Positions 1-12,177 of a DNA stretch of 64,000 bases are shown here, one piece after another (within the stretch, counting starts at the first letter, position 1; the number at the start of each line of letters is the position of its first letter). The notes below the pieces were generated by a model. That model was not told the DNA's origin, ran no database searches, and worked only from the letters and a program-made list of their open reading frames with translations. The stretch is from positions 452,100 through 516,099 of the forward strand of contig CAJNOJ010000047.1 of NCBI GenBank assembly GCA_905250025.1. Direction: 5' to 3'. Source of the stretch: Adineta ricciae (lineage: Eukaryota > Rotifera > Eurotatoria > Adinetida > Adinetidae). The position numbers and the translations under genes are program-made.

Positions 1-3000
1 GTCGAATTCGTATTTATCATCGTATGTCGATTGGTAATCATTTCGTGTTTGATACATAATAGAACGAAAACTTGTCTAAAAGAGAATAGCAAGTACGTCG
101 AATGTACTCCTGCGCGTTTTTCCTTTCCGATGAGAGAAAAAAGAGGGAGAGATGTTTTCAGGTAGAAAGGATGCAAAATGTGAAGAAATGAGAAAATGTA
201 TAGGCGTATTTGGAGGTTTCTCGTCGAAGAGAGAAAAAAAAAATTTTCGCAGAAGAATGTACTAATTATTATTCGTTTGATGTGACGAATAATCAACCGA
301 AATGACTTGAGAAGCATGCAGGTTTATGTGGTCCATTAATTTCATCCGTACTAACTGAAAACGTTTCGTTTACGCAAATTTACCTAGTCGGGTGGGGTGA
401 TGCGGCGCTTAAGTGTATATAATACACGCAGTCGTACCCTTAGAAGAGCAAGCCTCGTGTTTGCCGCGTTTAAGAAGCAGAGATAGAAAAGGCAAAAAAA
501 TAGAAACGAGAGAAAGAAAGAAACAAAATCGTTAGAGCGACAACATAAAAGACAAACATAGCAGCGAAAAAGGAAAAAGCCATCAGGAACATTGATGTAT
601 TGCGAGAGATGCTTAAATAAATACATTCACACAGTCCGTCATGTTTTTTTGTCAATTTCGTTATTCAATCTAGGTCATTAACAAGAGAGAGAGAGGGAGA
701 GATAATGGTTTAGTTTTTATGATTGAATGAAACTATTGAGATTCTTTTCTTGCATATGTATCCAAAGTACATTCTCGACAAAAGGCGAAAACAAGATGTT
801 ACCAATCATCATCAACAAGAGGAAACGCAAGGAACAAAAATTTGTCCTTTGAGTTTTATTTCATTGTGTGTTGAATTACTTCTCTCCTCTTTTTACGACA
901 TACTTAATCGTAAAAATATCGAACCGCGTTGACATGGTACATATTCATCTTGTGTATGATACGACGCGCCGTCGCTTGCTTAATACAACGGCAAAATATT
1001 CTTTCCTTGCGCGATAAAAAAGCAACGACGTAACAGAGAGAAAGAAAAAAACAACATTACACGCCTACTGCGAAATTTTTCTCATCAAACAATAAAGTAC
1101 AAAATATTTAACGGAAAAAGAATGATGACGATTACACCTGTATGTGAAAGAACAACATCTTCTTCATGGTCTCTAGGGCTGGAACTCACGATCGTAAAGA
1201 TCCACTTTATATTTTGTAAATCATGCGTACATCAATTAAGAAGGAAAGAAACCAGGGATGATAGCCTATTCCAATTTGATTCGAGAGTCTAATTACTGTT
1301 TTCTAGGCGGTCACACAGAAAACAAGAAAAGTAATTTTGAATATGTCTCTGTTTAAAAATAGAATCTCGAACAGAGTCCTTTTGGAGTTGTTTGACACCT
1401 TATCGCGGGGTAGAGTACATTCTTGTTCGCAGAGAAAAAAACAGCATTACATGTTCTTTTTCCTCTTCAAGTCGAAAGAAAGATGTAGGCGAAAGAAAAC
1501 TTTTATTTTTATTTAAAACAGCAAGAGAGACGATTTGTAAATTGATCCAAATGCAACGGGTTTTATTTGCAATACTTCGTCTTTTCACAACAACAAGAAG
1601 ATTCGATTACTCATTCCTTCGGACGATGTATTTTGTGTTGGAAAAGAATCGAATGTGAAGATAGTTAAACTCTTAATGGGATAAAATTTCTATTTACGAT
1701 TAATAACCGAAGCGTCTTTGAAATGGTTGGTTCTACACGAAAGTATAGATCAGAGCGAATGTCATGATAACATCTGAAAGCATTAGGCAGACGAGGCTTC
1801 CAATCGGGTACAATTTGCAGAAGAAGAAAAACAGCTGTAAGCCTCGTTGACATTGATTGAGATCTTCTATTTTTGTATCCGGCTATGTCTTAGTGACATG
1901 AGAAAAGAACACTAATTGATCGTATCAATATCGAATAATGGAATCGAACTACACAATTGTAATTGAGAACGGATACGATAATCGTTTCCTAATAAAATCA
2001 AAGTGATCTGAACGAGAAAGATTCATTGTGTCTGACTTTCACGGTCGTTGTCTTCTTGAATTTTGTAATATGAGAATAATTTGTCCTTGCTCTATCATTT
2101 AACTATTCAATCAAATCAACATCAATGACACTGAAGACAAGAGAGCAGAAAAGAAATGAAACAGTCAAACTCTTTTGCCTCTCAAGTAACGGTCATTATC
2201 TTTTACTTACACATTGATTACATCATATTATTGTTTCGTGTTGTCCTTACGACGAAAAAAAAAACTTCATAAGCTATTTCATATTTGAACTTAAGTAAAT
2301 ATCTCCTAATGGAATGTTCTCTTCGCTTGTTATGATGGACACTCTTTTTTTTGTCAATGGCCATGATATGTATATAAAGTCTTTCATTGTTTCGTCGATT
2401 ACGAAAGAGGATATTTCATCGTCTCATGTTAGTTGTAAGTATGTGTGTACAAATTTCAAAGTAAATGTCCTTTATATACATCAGTGAATTTGATTTTTAC
2501 CGTTAGTTGAAAATCAAAATGAAAACGTCGTTCGGTTTTTTTTTCTTCTGCTCTTCTTTCAATGATGGTCATTATTATCAAATTGTGCAATGCAATTAAG
2601 AAGTGAATGTTGAGGGCAATGTTTCATTGATTATTTGTATTAAGAGAAAAGACCTAGATCGTTCTTTTTCCACAAGACTGTTCATTGATTTGCTTCTTGA
2701 ACGATATCGAATAAGTTTTTTTTCTTCTCTCTAATGAATATATGACGGGTAAGTCGACATTGACATATTCCTTCGGGTTTTTTTTTTGTATAATTAGTTA
2801 TTATAAACTTAATCTTCTTTGCTATTTATGCATTATGCAATCGAAAGAGTTTTGTCCAGTATTGCTTATTGACTGTGTCGAGTAGATGATGGTGCCGGAA
2901 CGTTGAAGAATGTCTCGATGATTGGAAGAATTAAAACTGATTGTGATTAGAATGTGAGTTCAAAGGGAAGAACGAAATTTTGTTTTAAGTAGGTGAAACT

Positions 3001-3372
3001 CGAACAAAAGTTTATTTGTTCTTGATCGACTGGACGATTATCATTTAGTACGATTGACTAAAACGTTTAGTCCATCTGTTTATGTCTGTATATATAAATA
3101 CGTGTGTGTCTGTGTGCAATACTCTTTCTCTTTTAAACAATATAGTCTTTGTGTTATCGATCGACTTCTCTTTTTCTCTCTTCATTCTTTTCATGTGTGT
3201 ATAAATACTCGGTGAATCATCGCTTTTCCTCACTTTTTCCATCGATTCACACTAGTCGACACGAAATGATTTGATTTGATTTGATTGCAACTGATGAATT
3301 TCATTCGATTTTAGATCAAGCAATAAATAAACTGTTTTTTCGCGTTGCGTGAGAGAGTGACGGCGAAGTCTA
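1..3372. other. Gene-poor left flank, no recognisable gene
   Basis: This stretch of about 3.4 kb holds only short open frames (under 90 codons) on both strands, with low-complexity translations and no family resemblance I can see. It is AT-rich with many poly-A/T and GA-rich runs (for example around 230-242 and 684-700). I saw no tRNA-like cloverleaf, rRNA or transposon ends. Its right end presumably includes the 5' untranslated region and promoter of the formin gene at 3373. It may also hold untranslated exons of a gene lying outside the window. Confidence 0.6.
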
Positions 3373-6300
3373 ATGTTGACTCCACCGATGACGACGATTA
3401 ATCAATACAGTTCGGAAACCGATGATGTTTTCATACATGGTCAGTACTTCCTGGAACGATTCCTTCTCTTTTTATTAGCTGATGTCAATCTTGTGCTTTA
3501 GAATCATTAAGCCAGTCGCCTTCAGATGGTTTCGTTGGATTTCCGCCTCCTCCTCCGCCACCTGCCCCACCTGTATTTATCAATACGATGGCAAACAATT
3601 GTCAAACACTACTTCCACAGCAAGAAGTTCAGCTTGTTGTGAATCCAGCGAATGTTACCGAAATTCAAGCACGATCAATACCATCTATGCTCATATCGAC
3701 CAATAATATTTGGACGCGACGCACTTTACCGAATCTTCGTATCAAACAAACTGTATTCGATCAGCATTTTGGTGACACGAAATCGCCTATGACTGCCCGT
3801 TCTCGACGAGCGAGTGTATCTACAAGTTCATTAGGAGGAGGAGGAGGAGGAGGAGGAGGACTATCAGGTGGTATAAATGATGATGGACCATTAGCATTTG
3901 TTTTGCTTGATGCAACATCGAAGATGCTCTACGATGTACCCATGCGACACTTACTTCAATTAGTCAAAAAAGACTACGACGACGATGCCAGTATCGATCA
4001 TGTTATTCAAGCCATTGATGAAACACGTATGAAATCCGAATGGTGAGAATGCGAAAAAGAAAACAACACGATCGATTTTTGTATTCTCATGTTTAGGCTT
4101 GATGCTGTAACAGCTTTGAATAAACAATTCGATAAACGACCAGAGGATAAAGCTCGGGTTTTGGCGCACAAAGGCTCAACGCATGGTTTAGTTCTAATCG
4201 AACAATTCTTTGTTAAGCTCGTCCGCGTACCAGCCTATGAATTCAAGTTAATCTATTTGAAATTTCGTGAAGAAGCGCCAACACAACTCGAACGTATGGG
4301 TAAACATATTCATGATCTTCTGGAAAGCATCCAAACGATCTTAACGAACGAACAGCTACCAGGTATACTTCATCTACTCTGCCTCTTGTACAACAGCATT
4401 ACTGGTAAAACTGTTCCTGGTCTTCATTTCGATTCACTTCTGTCCGTTTTGTCAACACGAACTTTGAAACAGAATACAACAATTGCGCATTTACTCTGTC
4501 AAACTATGGAAGAACAATATCCGACATTGTTGGATATCTTTGAGAATCAAATCTTATTGAAACTGAAAGATCTTTCTGCATTGAAATACGTTCCAATTTA
4601 CTTAGATATTCGTCTGCTATACAACCGATACAAACAACTGAACTCATCATTGAATCAATGCGAAAGAGAATTAGTTTTCCTACCTGAACATATCAAGACA
4701 ACATTGAATGATTTGCAAGTTCAATTCACGAAATTATTTGATGATGAAAATCAAGTAAAAAAAGGTGAAAAAGACTTGACAACGTACTTCTGCTTACGTG
4801 ATTTACCTCTGGAAACTTGTCTATCGACGTTGGGACAATGCATTGATAAGCTTCGTCTATCGCATATGCAAAATCTTGAGCAGCGTCGTCGAAATCAATT
4901 GTTAACCAAACAACGAACTCTTCACACGCCATCACGTTCGTTGCGAAACATTCACGAATCATGTTCATCGGACACGAATATCTTTCGTGATCATCTGAAC
5001 GTGCCGTTAACACCAATCGCATCTCGACAACGTTATAAAGTCAATCGAATAGCACGAGATCGATTTTCATCATCACGGGACGTAGATTATGATGAACAGC
5101 CAGTTCAAAATTTACTACCGAATGCAACGCCGAAAAAACGCGGATGTTCGCCAACACCGAAAACTGTTCTCACCAAACGACCATTCAATGTTCTTAAACC
5201 TTGCACTACAACTAAACTTCAAGAAGAAACCGTAAGTCTAATCAATCGGACGGAGAACTCGTTCATCGATCGAGAAATATTTAGAGTGGCGTTTTGATTT
5301 CATCGGCGTCAGAAAACGAACTCGAAGATACGAACATGGATTGTTCGATGACTGAATCAACAAACTTGCCAACACCTACATCAGTGTCAGCATGCGAAAA
5401 TCAATTATCAGGCTATGTAACAACGCCAATTCGTCATGACTCAATGAACCCAATTAAATATGATCAACGAGAATCGATTGAAAATAAAGAAAATGATTCA
5501 GCAACCGAGGTAAGAAACTTTTCGCCTATGATCGATTTTACTAACATGTAACCTCGCATTTTTTTTGCTTCTGCTGCTTTTGTAGTTAACACATTGGTAC
5601 ACGAATATATTTCATCAACTCTGGCGTTCGACTTTAATTAATATTTCTCCGAAAAATTGACCGTTGGAAAGCAGCTTTGTTCAGTTTTTTTTTCGTTTAT
5701 AGTGTTCTTAGTTTAAGAAGATACTAATCCTTCATCAACTCAATCTAATACGGTTCGTTGGGAATGAAACTGATCTTCTTTAGCCAAAACTCTTGTGATA
5801 CGTAACGTTACTTCAATCCGTTTTGTTTTTATTGTTTCGTTTTATATTTCTTTCGTTCTTGTTCGTCTAGTTGATAGCTTTGTATGTTTTGTACTTACGA
5901 CTGATAGCTCTAGAAAGAAATTAATATAACCACTAAAGCAAACCTTGTTTCGTCTCTATCACTGATAATATCACACGAGCACAGAATTTGTTGTTGTTAC
6001 TAACCTAAACAAAAGAAAATCGTGGAAGTATATCATTCTTTTCAGTTCTCTCCATCATCATCATCAAAGATCGTCGATGACACTATTTGCTCAGGATCAA
6101 CATTTATTAATCCAAACGTTCAAATCCGTACGGAATCGCGATTATCAATAACTCTATCTGAACCCGATTCTTTGGATGAGAATTCTGAAGCGCACACCTA
6201 CGTGAATGGAATCGATAGATCGACTGTTCAACCCGTTCTACTGAATAATCAGCAGATGACAAAAGCTTCACCAAAACGTACGTCTGTATTGAGGAATCCT

Positions 6301-6666
6301 CGGTCAACTTCGACACATAATGTGCCTACTCGAAATATCCTGCGCTGCCCGGTATCACGACGATTTTCAACGGAAAATCCCTCAGAATTGAATTCTTCAC
6401 CGATGATTCTATCTACAATTATAAATCGTCGTTTGTCATCGAGCAAGTCGCAAAAGCCGAATTCTGGAATTTCTTCCGGGCCAAAATCATCGTCAACGAT
6501 TCAACCCCTTCGTGCCGTTCATATGTCTACAGTTACTACTCATGAGTCACCAAAAATCATGAAGAGACCTGCTGATAAAGGTCATTCTCAGACTATAACA
6601 ATGTCGAAATTTTCTACAAATAGAACAACATCGAGTTGTGTTGTTCCGTCATTTTCGCTAATTTAA
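3373..6666 (+). CDS. FH2-domain formin (actin nucleator), 5 exons
   Basis: Formins nucleate and elongate unbranched actin filaments through a dimeric FH2 domain fed by a proline-rich FH1 segment. Exons in a consistent frame are 3373-3439, 3502-4042, 4097-5231, 5285-5509 and 6046-6666, giving about 862 residues. Exon 2 has a very short FH1 (a run of seven prolines, then APP) and a poly-glycine run. Exon 3 carries an FH2-like helical core, including a segment with PGILHLLCLLYNSITGKT followed by a leucine-rich helix and EEQYPTLL, which matches the FH2 'GN-LN' region and following helix. The C-terminal third is Ser/Thr-rich and disordered. There is no GBD/FH3 regulatory region in front, so the protein resembles FHDC1/INF2-like short formins, but subfamily is uncertain. 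The last intron (536 bp) is unusually long here. Reading through its donor would end the protein at 5551. A polyadenylation signal AATAAA lies at 6774. Confidence 0.75.
3834..3861 (+). repeat. Coding GGA microsatellite (poly-Gly)
   Basis: About nine GGA triplets in a row inside formin exon 2 encode a run of nine glycines. It lies between the short FH1 and the start of the FH2 region. Such triplet runs are prone to length change by slippage, and here length changes would keep the frame. Confidence 0.85.
5510..6045 (+). other. Long last intron of the formin gene
   Basis: This 536-bp interval lies between a good donor (GAG|GTAAGA at 5509/5510) and an acceptor (TTTTCAG ending at 6045). The frame is phase 0 on both sides. 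It contains no recognisable coding or RNA element. An alternative reading is that the gene ends by read-through at 5551 and the frame at 6046-6666 is separate, but that frame has no ATG near its start, which favours an exon. Confidence 0.55.
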
Positions 6667-7056
6667 ATAATGACTGAATTTTCATTAGATTACTTCTTTT
6701 AATGAGACAAGTAGCGAATAACAATTGGGTTGATGTTCCTTGTCTAATTCTTTTGTACTTTTGCTTTTCTTCGAATAAAATAATATGTTTCCATATGACT
6801 ATCAATGCCATCTATCAAACGAAGTTCTATTCAAAATAAATTACCTTATACAATCAACTTTGCTTCTGTCATATTTTCGAAAAAGTTTTTCGACTATATC
6901 TCATAAATTTTCTTGAAAAGTTCTCAAATTGAATTCCCATTCGGCCGTACATGGAAACCAATGAGAATCTGCAACGGACACTTGTTAGTTGGTTTGTTAT
7001 TTTGTCAAAGGCTAAATAACGAAAGCTGATTCCACCATTGATTGTATATCATTCCA
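6667..7056. other. Intergenic, formin 3' end to OST3-type gene
   Basis: It holds the formin polyadenylation signal (AATAAA at 6774-6779) and the 5' flank of the next gene. No open frame or RNA structure of note was seen. Confidence 0.6.
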
Positions 7057-8740
7057 ATGAAGTGTTTCACTTGGCTATTTTTTATTTGCATTTGTACATT
7101 TGTTAATGTCCTTAGCAAAGAAGTTCGTATTTGAACCAATTTTTGTAAATCTCTTTTGTATATTTGGTTGCATTAGGACGTTCTCTCTGAGAAAATTCAA
7201 CAACTAACGGACTGGTCGCTTAAGAAGCCGATTATTCGCTTAAATAATGAACGTTTCAAACATTTTGTAAAAACTGCTCCGAGAAATTATTCGATGATCA
7301 TCATGTTGACTGCACTTTCACCACAAAGACAATGCGGTGTGTGCAAGTAAGATTATTTTCACAGAATTCTCTTCGATTTTCGTTATCGGTTTGGTTTCTA
7401 GACAAGCCCATGATGAATTTCAAATCGTCGCACAAAGTTATCGATATTCAAGTGCATTTACAAATCGACTCTTCTTTGGTATGGTCGATTTTGATGATGG
7501 ACAGGAAGTATTTCAATACGTATGTATCGTTTTTTGTCTTCGAAATGTTCCTTTCTAAACGGATTTGATAAAAAAATGTGTACGAAAGTCTATAGTGATA
7601 TTGTTGCGCGTTTGGAAAAACCACTGAGAATCAGAGTTATTTTGGTATTTTAGTTGAAATTAAACTCTGCACCAGTCTTTATTCATTTTCCACCAAAAAT
7701 GAAACCAAAAAAGAACGATTTCATGGACATTAGTCGGTAAGTTGATCTTAACAGCAACTTTTCGATCTTACTTCTTGCTCGTTTTGCTTTCGTAGATCAG
7801 GATTCTCTGCCGAACAAGTCGCTAAATGGATTCAAGATCGTGCCGATGTTCACGTAAGTCGCATAAACTCTTCTTCCTAAACTCATCCTACATCATCTCA
7901 CTTTAGATTCACATTTTTCGCCCGCCAAACTACTCGGGATTTTTGTTAGTCGTATTACTTGTTACAATGATCGGTGGTCTTCTCTACATCAAACGAAATA
8001 GTCTCGAATTTCTCTACAATCAAGTCGCTTGGGGAATGTTTGTCATTGTAAGTTCACTTTGAATCTCAGACATCGCATTCGATTGATTCGCGCTTGTTTA
8101 GTTGGCTATTTTAATTTGTATTTCGGGACAAATCTGGAATAGTATTCGAGGTTCACCATTCTTACACCGTAATCCGCAAACCGGCCAAATTGTAAGTCGA
8201 GGTTTTGAATAAATACGAAAATGTTGTTTTCCCAGGGTTTATTTAGTGGAAGTTCAGGATATCAATTCATCGCCGAAACTTATGTCGTAAGTTCGATAAG
8301 AATTCACCTCGTTTTTTTTTATTAATATTTGTTCATTTGTCTTTAGGTCTTCGTACTCTATATCCTTTTTCTTGCTGATTGATTTATTTTTAGGACAAAT
8401 GCAAACTTTTATTCTCCTTAACTTCTCTTTCCTTTTTCTTTTCACATTTCGGAGTTTGCGGCGGTATGATCTTATTGAACGAAGCACCCAAACTAACCGG
8501 TCAAACTGGCAAACGTAAAGGTCAGTTCACAACATACCTTTTTTGCTCGATGAACGCTCACGATATGCTTTCTTTCAGCCATGACAGCTGTTCTCGGCAT
8601 TTTAATGGTCGTGTTCTTCTTCAGTTTCTTACTTTCTGTATTTCGAGCTAAATATCAAGGATATCCATACAGGTATGTCGTTCTTTACTCTTAGATTTGG
8701 TCTGATGGTTGCTTTTCATTCTAGCTTTTTAATAAAATGA
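7057..8740 (+). CDS. MAGT1/TUSC3: Oligosaccharyltransferase OST3/OST6-family subunit (MAGT1/TUSC3 type)
   Basis: The family is a thioredoxin-like oxidoreductase subunit of the STT3B-type oligosaccharyltransferase in the ER membrane; the vertebrate members are also linked to magnesium transport. The ATG at 7057 opens a signal peptide ([20 protein letters not shown]). Exons: 7057-7122, 7177-7346, 7402-7519, 7654-7736, 7796-7853, 7907-8047, 8102-8191, 8236-8286, about 8394-8520, 8579-8672, 8725-8740. Exon 2 holds the redox motif CGVC in a [14 protein letters not shown] context. The [18 protein letters not shown] and YQGYPYSF segments are family hallmarks. At least three membrane helices follow. 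The acceptor near 8394 is uncertain: it makes the third helix about ten residues longer than in vertebrates, and the alternative acceptor at 8346 runs into a stop. The protein ends with FLIK. Confidence 0.9.
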
Positions 8741-8985
8741 TCGATCAATTGTGATAAAACACCGTCAACGTCATCATAAACTGAAACATTGAAATGTCCA
8801 CAATTGTTTTTCTCAACGTATTGTTGTTTTAATCTGTCTAGTTAGTTTAAAAACAAGAAAAAAAAGCAGAACGTCAACGATTTTTGTATTGTTTTCTTTC
8901 TCTCGTTGTGACATTAAAAAAATCATGGAAAAACGCGAACCTTTCTTTTCGTTTCCTTCTTGTTGATAAAAGTAAAAGTCGTGTA

Positions 8986-9873
8986 ATGGCATTGATTCGT
9001 TCATATATCGAACAACAATTGAACGAAATCGAACTACTACGTTGTTGTTACCCATCTACAGACGAATTCTATCTCGATGATATCGATGCATTCAATGAAG
9101 CCAAACAATTCATTGATGGGAAACAAGATAATCTTCAAAGAAATCTCAGTTTCATTCTTAAACTCCAACTGAACGACATCAATGTAAAAAAATTCGCTAT
9201 TGTTCACTGTAAAATCACTGATCTTCTTATTCTTTAGACGACAATTGAACTGCAATTTGTTTATCCGATTCATTATCCTGAATTACCTGTTGATATTCAT
9301 CTCCGAACGTATCTTTCGCGCGAATTGTATGAAAAATTTCATGAACTAGTCAAACAGTTTCACAAGGAGAAATCTTCCGTCGAAGAACCATACGTAATGG
9401 AATTTCTCTCTTGGATTCAAGATCATTACCAGATCTTCACTCCATCGAAAAACACAACTGAACAACTCCCGACGAAGAAGTCTTATGCGCGGCTGTGGAC
9501 TTACAGTCATCATATTTATAACACAGAAAAACGTCGAAATATTGTCAATTGGGCGAATGAATTACATTTGAATGGATTTTCTCTACCGGGTAAACCGGGT
9601 ATCATATGTGTTGAAGGGCAACAGTGTGATGTGGATGAGTATTGGTCACGGTTACGAAAATTAACATGGAAGCGATTGCAAATGAAAGAGAAAGAACTGT
9701 TCGACGATCATCATGAAGAACATTTACGTTTTCAAGGATTCGAAGAATTGAATTCGTTGCTTGATAATAGTGGCAAAGGTGATTTTGGACAATTTCATCA
9801 ATATTTACAAGAGAAACAACTAGAAAAAATGTTTCATCTTTATTTCGGTTTTGATGGGAATGATAAAAAATAA
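8986..9873 (+). CDS. RWDD2: RWD domain protein, RWDD2 type
   Basis: Two exons (8986-9183, 9238-9873) encode about 277 residues. Residues 1-130 form an RWD fold: an N-terminal helix with EIELLRCCYP, strands, then the typical YPxxYPELPVDI segment across the intron. The C-terminal half carries the DUF1115-like region seen in RWDD2A/B, with IYNTEKRRNI, a GFSLPGKPGIICVEG segment and a WSRLRKLTWKR helix. RWD domains bind proteins; the exact role of RWDD2 is not settled. The frame is open further upstream but has no ATG before 8986. The stop codon overlaps an AATAAA. The next gene starts 34 bp downstream, which suggests joint transcription. Confidence 0.88.
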
Positions 9874-9907
9874 AATCTGTTTCAGATTGTTCCTTCTCTA
9901 TCGTATT
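9874..9907 (+). promoter_or_regulatory. Possible trans-splice acceptor between RWDD2 and SMIM20
   Basis: The 34-bp gap holds a pyrimidine-rich acceptor-like TGTTTCAG ending at 9885, 22 bp before the SMIM20 start codon. An AATAAA overlaps the upstream stop. There is no room for a separate promoter. Spliced-leader trans-splicing is known in bdelloid rotifers, so a two-gene operon resolved by trans-splicing is a reasonable inference. Confidence 0.5.
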
Positions 9908-10296
9908 ATGAATTCTCAACAGCCAGAAAAACGTTTACCCAGGCCTGATCTACGGCTCAGTTCATCCAAATGGAGTGCCGCTCAAACTGGCGGTATGGCA
10001 ACACGAGTAGCGATCGTTGGTACTGTCGCTGCAATCGCTGGAGCATTAGGATTAGTATTTATCTACCCGTATTTAAATATCGATCGCTATCGTAAGCCAG
10101 AGCCGAAGAACTTGTCTCGATAGTATCATGTGTTTGATTTTTAGGTAGTATTCAAAAACATAACCGCGCGGGAATCAATCCGGAAGACGTACAACCGGCT
10201 GGTAAATATCAATTAAGGTCTATTCACACGCTAATGAATTTGTTTTTAGGTTTGCCCGTGTGGCGCGATCCATTCGATAGAAAAAAAGCTGGATGA
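9908..10296 (+). CDS. SMIM20: SMIM20/MITRAC7, mitochondrial COX1 assembly factor
   Basis: SMIM20 (MITRAC7) is a small inner-membrane protein that stabilises newly made COX1 during cytochrome c oxidase assembly. Three exons (9908-10091, 10145-10201, 10250-10296) give about 95 residues. A membrane helix (about residues 35-58) is followed by YPYLNIDRYR. The conserved tail contains HNRAGINPEDVQP and then PVWRDPFDRK, the SMIM20 signature. The N-terminal 30 residues before the helix are longer than in vertebrates and rich in Arg and Ser. A polyadenylation signal lies at 10367. The start is the first ATG after the acceptor-like site at 9885. Confidence 0.92.
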
Positions 10297-12177
10297 ATTT
10301 CATTGAACATCCGTTCTCTGTCTCTCTCTTTCCCTTTTGTGTGTAGATTTACATTTTGTCTTTTTAAATAAACATAAAAACCTGTTTCCTTTCGATCAGA
10401 TCCAAATCTCAAAGGTCATCTAAAACGGAAAGAAACGACTTGCAAGCAAATTGTTTATATCAATCTAATGGATTTATTTTTCCATTACCGTTCCGTGCGT
10501 TGTCTTTGCGGTTTATCGGGAATGAGATAAAAACGATAATGTACGTTTTCTTTTCTGTCTTCTCTCCTTCTCTCATTCCCTATATAAAGAACAGTTTTGT
10601 CCTTATACACACTTCAAGCACATATCGATGTAAGTACAACGACGAACGTATTGTTATCATAATTAGTACGGTATATTCAAAGAAGAAACCAGGATCAATT
10701 ACAGTTTGTAATACAGTACTATTCAAGCTGTAAGTCGATCGATTTCTATTAAACAAGTTTCTCTCATGTTCGTTTGAGTTAATTCAATTAATCGATAAGA
10801 ACTAATCTGTACAAGATCGTTAATAAATTTTTATTAAGATGATTATTACTAATCAATGATTGATTATCTCGTTCGAAAAAGTTATTTAAAGAATCGCGTT
10901 CTTCCTTCGCGCTCTTATCTCTCAAGGTTTTTTCGCACTTCGACTGTATTTAAAACAAAAGCAAATTAAGTATTTGCCTCCTTTTACGACTTGAATGTTA
11001 CCTTGCATACGTAAGAATGTGGAAGACTTGACTTTATGAGAGAATATAAATGAAAATGATGCATCTGAGACATTCTTTCGAGGTCAAATGATAATGACGA
11101 GAAAGAGAGCGAGGAAAAAACTGGCATTATCATTATCATTTAGGCAGTCGAAGAAGTTCGTTTAGACGAAGATATCGCTGTCAAGGAGAAATATCTTCTA
11201 GTTGAGATGAATAAATCGTCTCTCTGATGATGTTTATCAGATTTTTTTGTAAAGCTTTCTCTTCGAGAACTTCTTTTTTTGTTATTTTAACTGAGGCAAA
11301 TAACAAAAATCACTTCTTTGCTTTATCACTAATGACCTTCGACAGGTTGAAGACAGAACAGTTGGTCGAGTATACATATTTGTTTCTTCCATTTGCATGT
11401 AAAATGAGAAGATACTACTGTTGACACCAGTCCGTTATCATTCCATTAACGTTATTTTCCATTTCTCCAACGCGTTCGTGGCTCTTTCGTCTTTTTACAA
11501 TGCCAGTGAAGCTCAATTAAACAATCGGTCTAAGTCTCTCGCTTACACGATAAGTGTCCCACCCTTGTTTGACTTCTTCTCGCGATTATGCAATTCTCCT
11601 CGCGTTTGTGTCAGTAGTGTATGTTGACGATCGATTAATAACGATACACAGAATATAAATATCGTTCGTGAGATGATAATCATTGACATTGAAAGGCAAG
11701 AATAATTATAGATATTAAATGTTTGTTCATACCCTGCAGAGAAAGATTTCATCTCAATTTTTTATCACTAGCACATCGCATCATCAACGATGCCCTCACC
11801 TCCTTAGATTCGATTACTAAATGAAGTGTAATTTTCATCATCGATCTTCGCGGAATAATTGTACAAGAGAGAGAGAGAGAAAAGATCTCATACAGACAAC
11901 AGATTATTTAACATAGAAAGAAAAACAATGCGTAGAAATATGTAAATACTCAACTGAAAAAGCTCCGTTCTCTCTCACACTATTGTGAGGTTAGTTTTAT
12001 CCTTGGACATACATATACGTAAGTGAGGATTGCGATAACAAGTAACCGAGTAGTAATAACGTTTCGTCACGTACATATATACATACAATTCGACAATCAA
12101 CAGATATGTATACATTCATCGAGCGATCCTTTCTTTAGATCTCCTCTAGTCATTTGCTCAACAACAACAACAACAAC
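10297..12177. other. Intergenic region of 1.9 kb
   Basis: After the SMIM20 AATAAA (10367) I see only short frames of low complexity. There are small GA and CAA simple repeats (about 11868-11882 and 12160-12177). The right end is the 5' flank of the secreted or membrane protein gene at 12178. I found no RNA gene or transposon. Confidence 0.55.

Noticed and set aside
1..3372. Search for transposon ends, tRNA or other RNA genes in the long left flank
   Set aside because: No terminal repeats, transposase-like frame or cloverleaf could be supported by eye.
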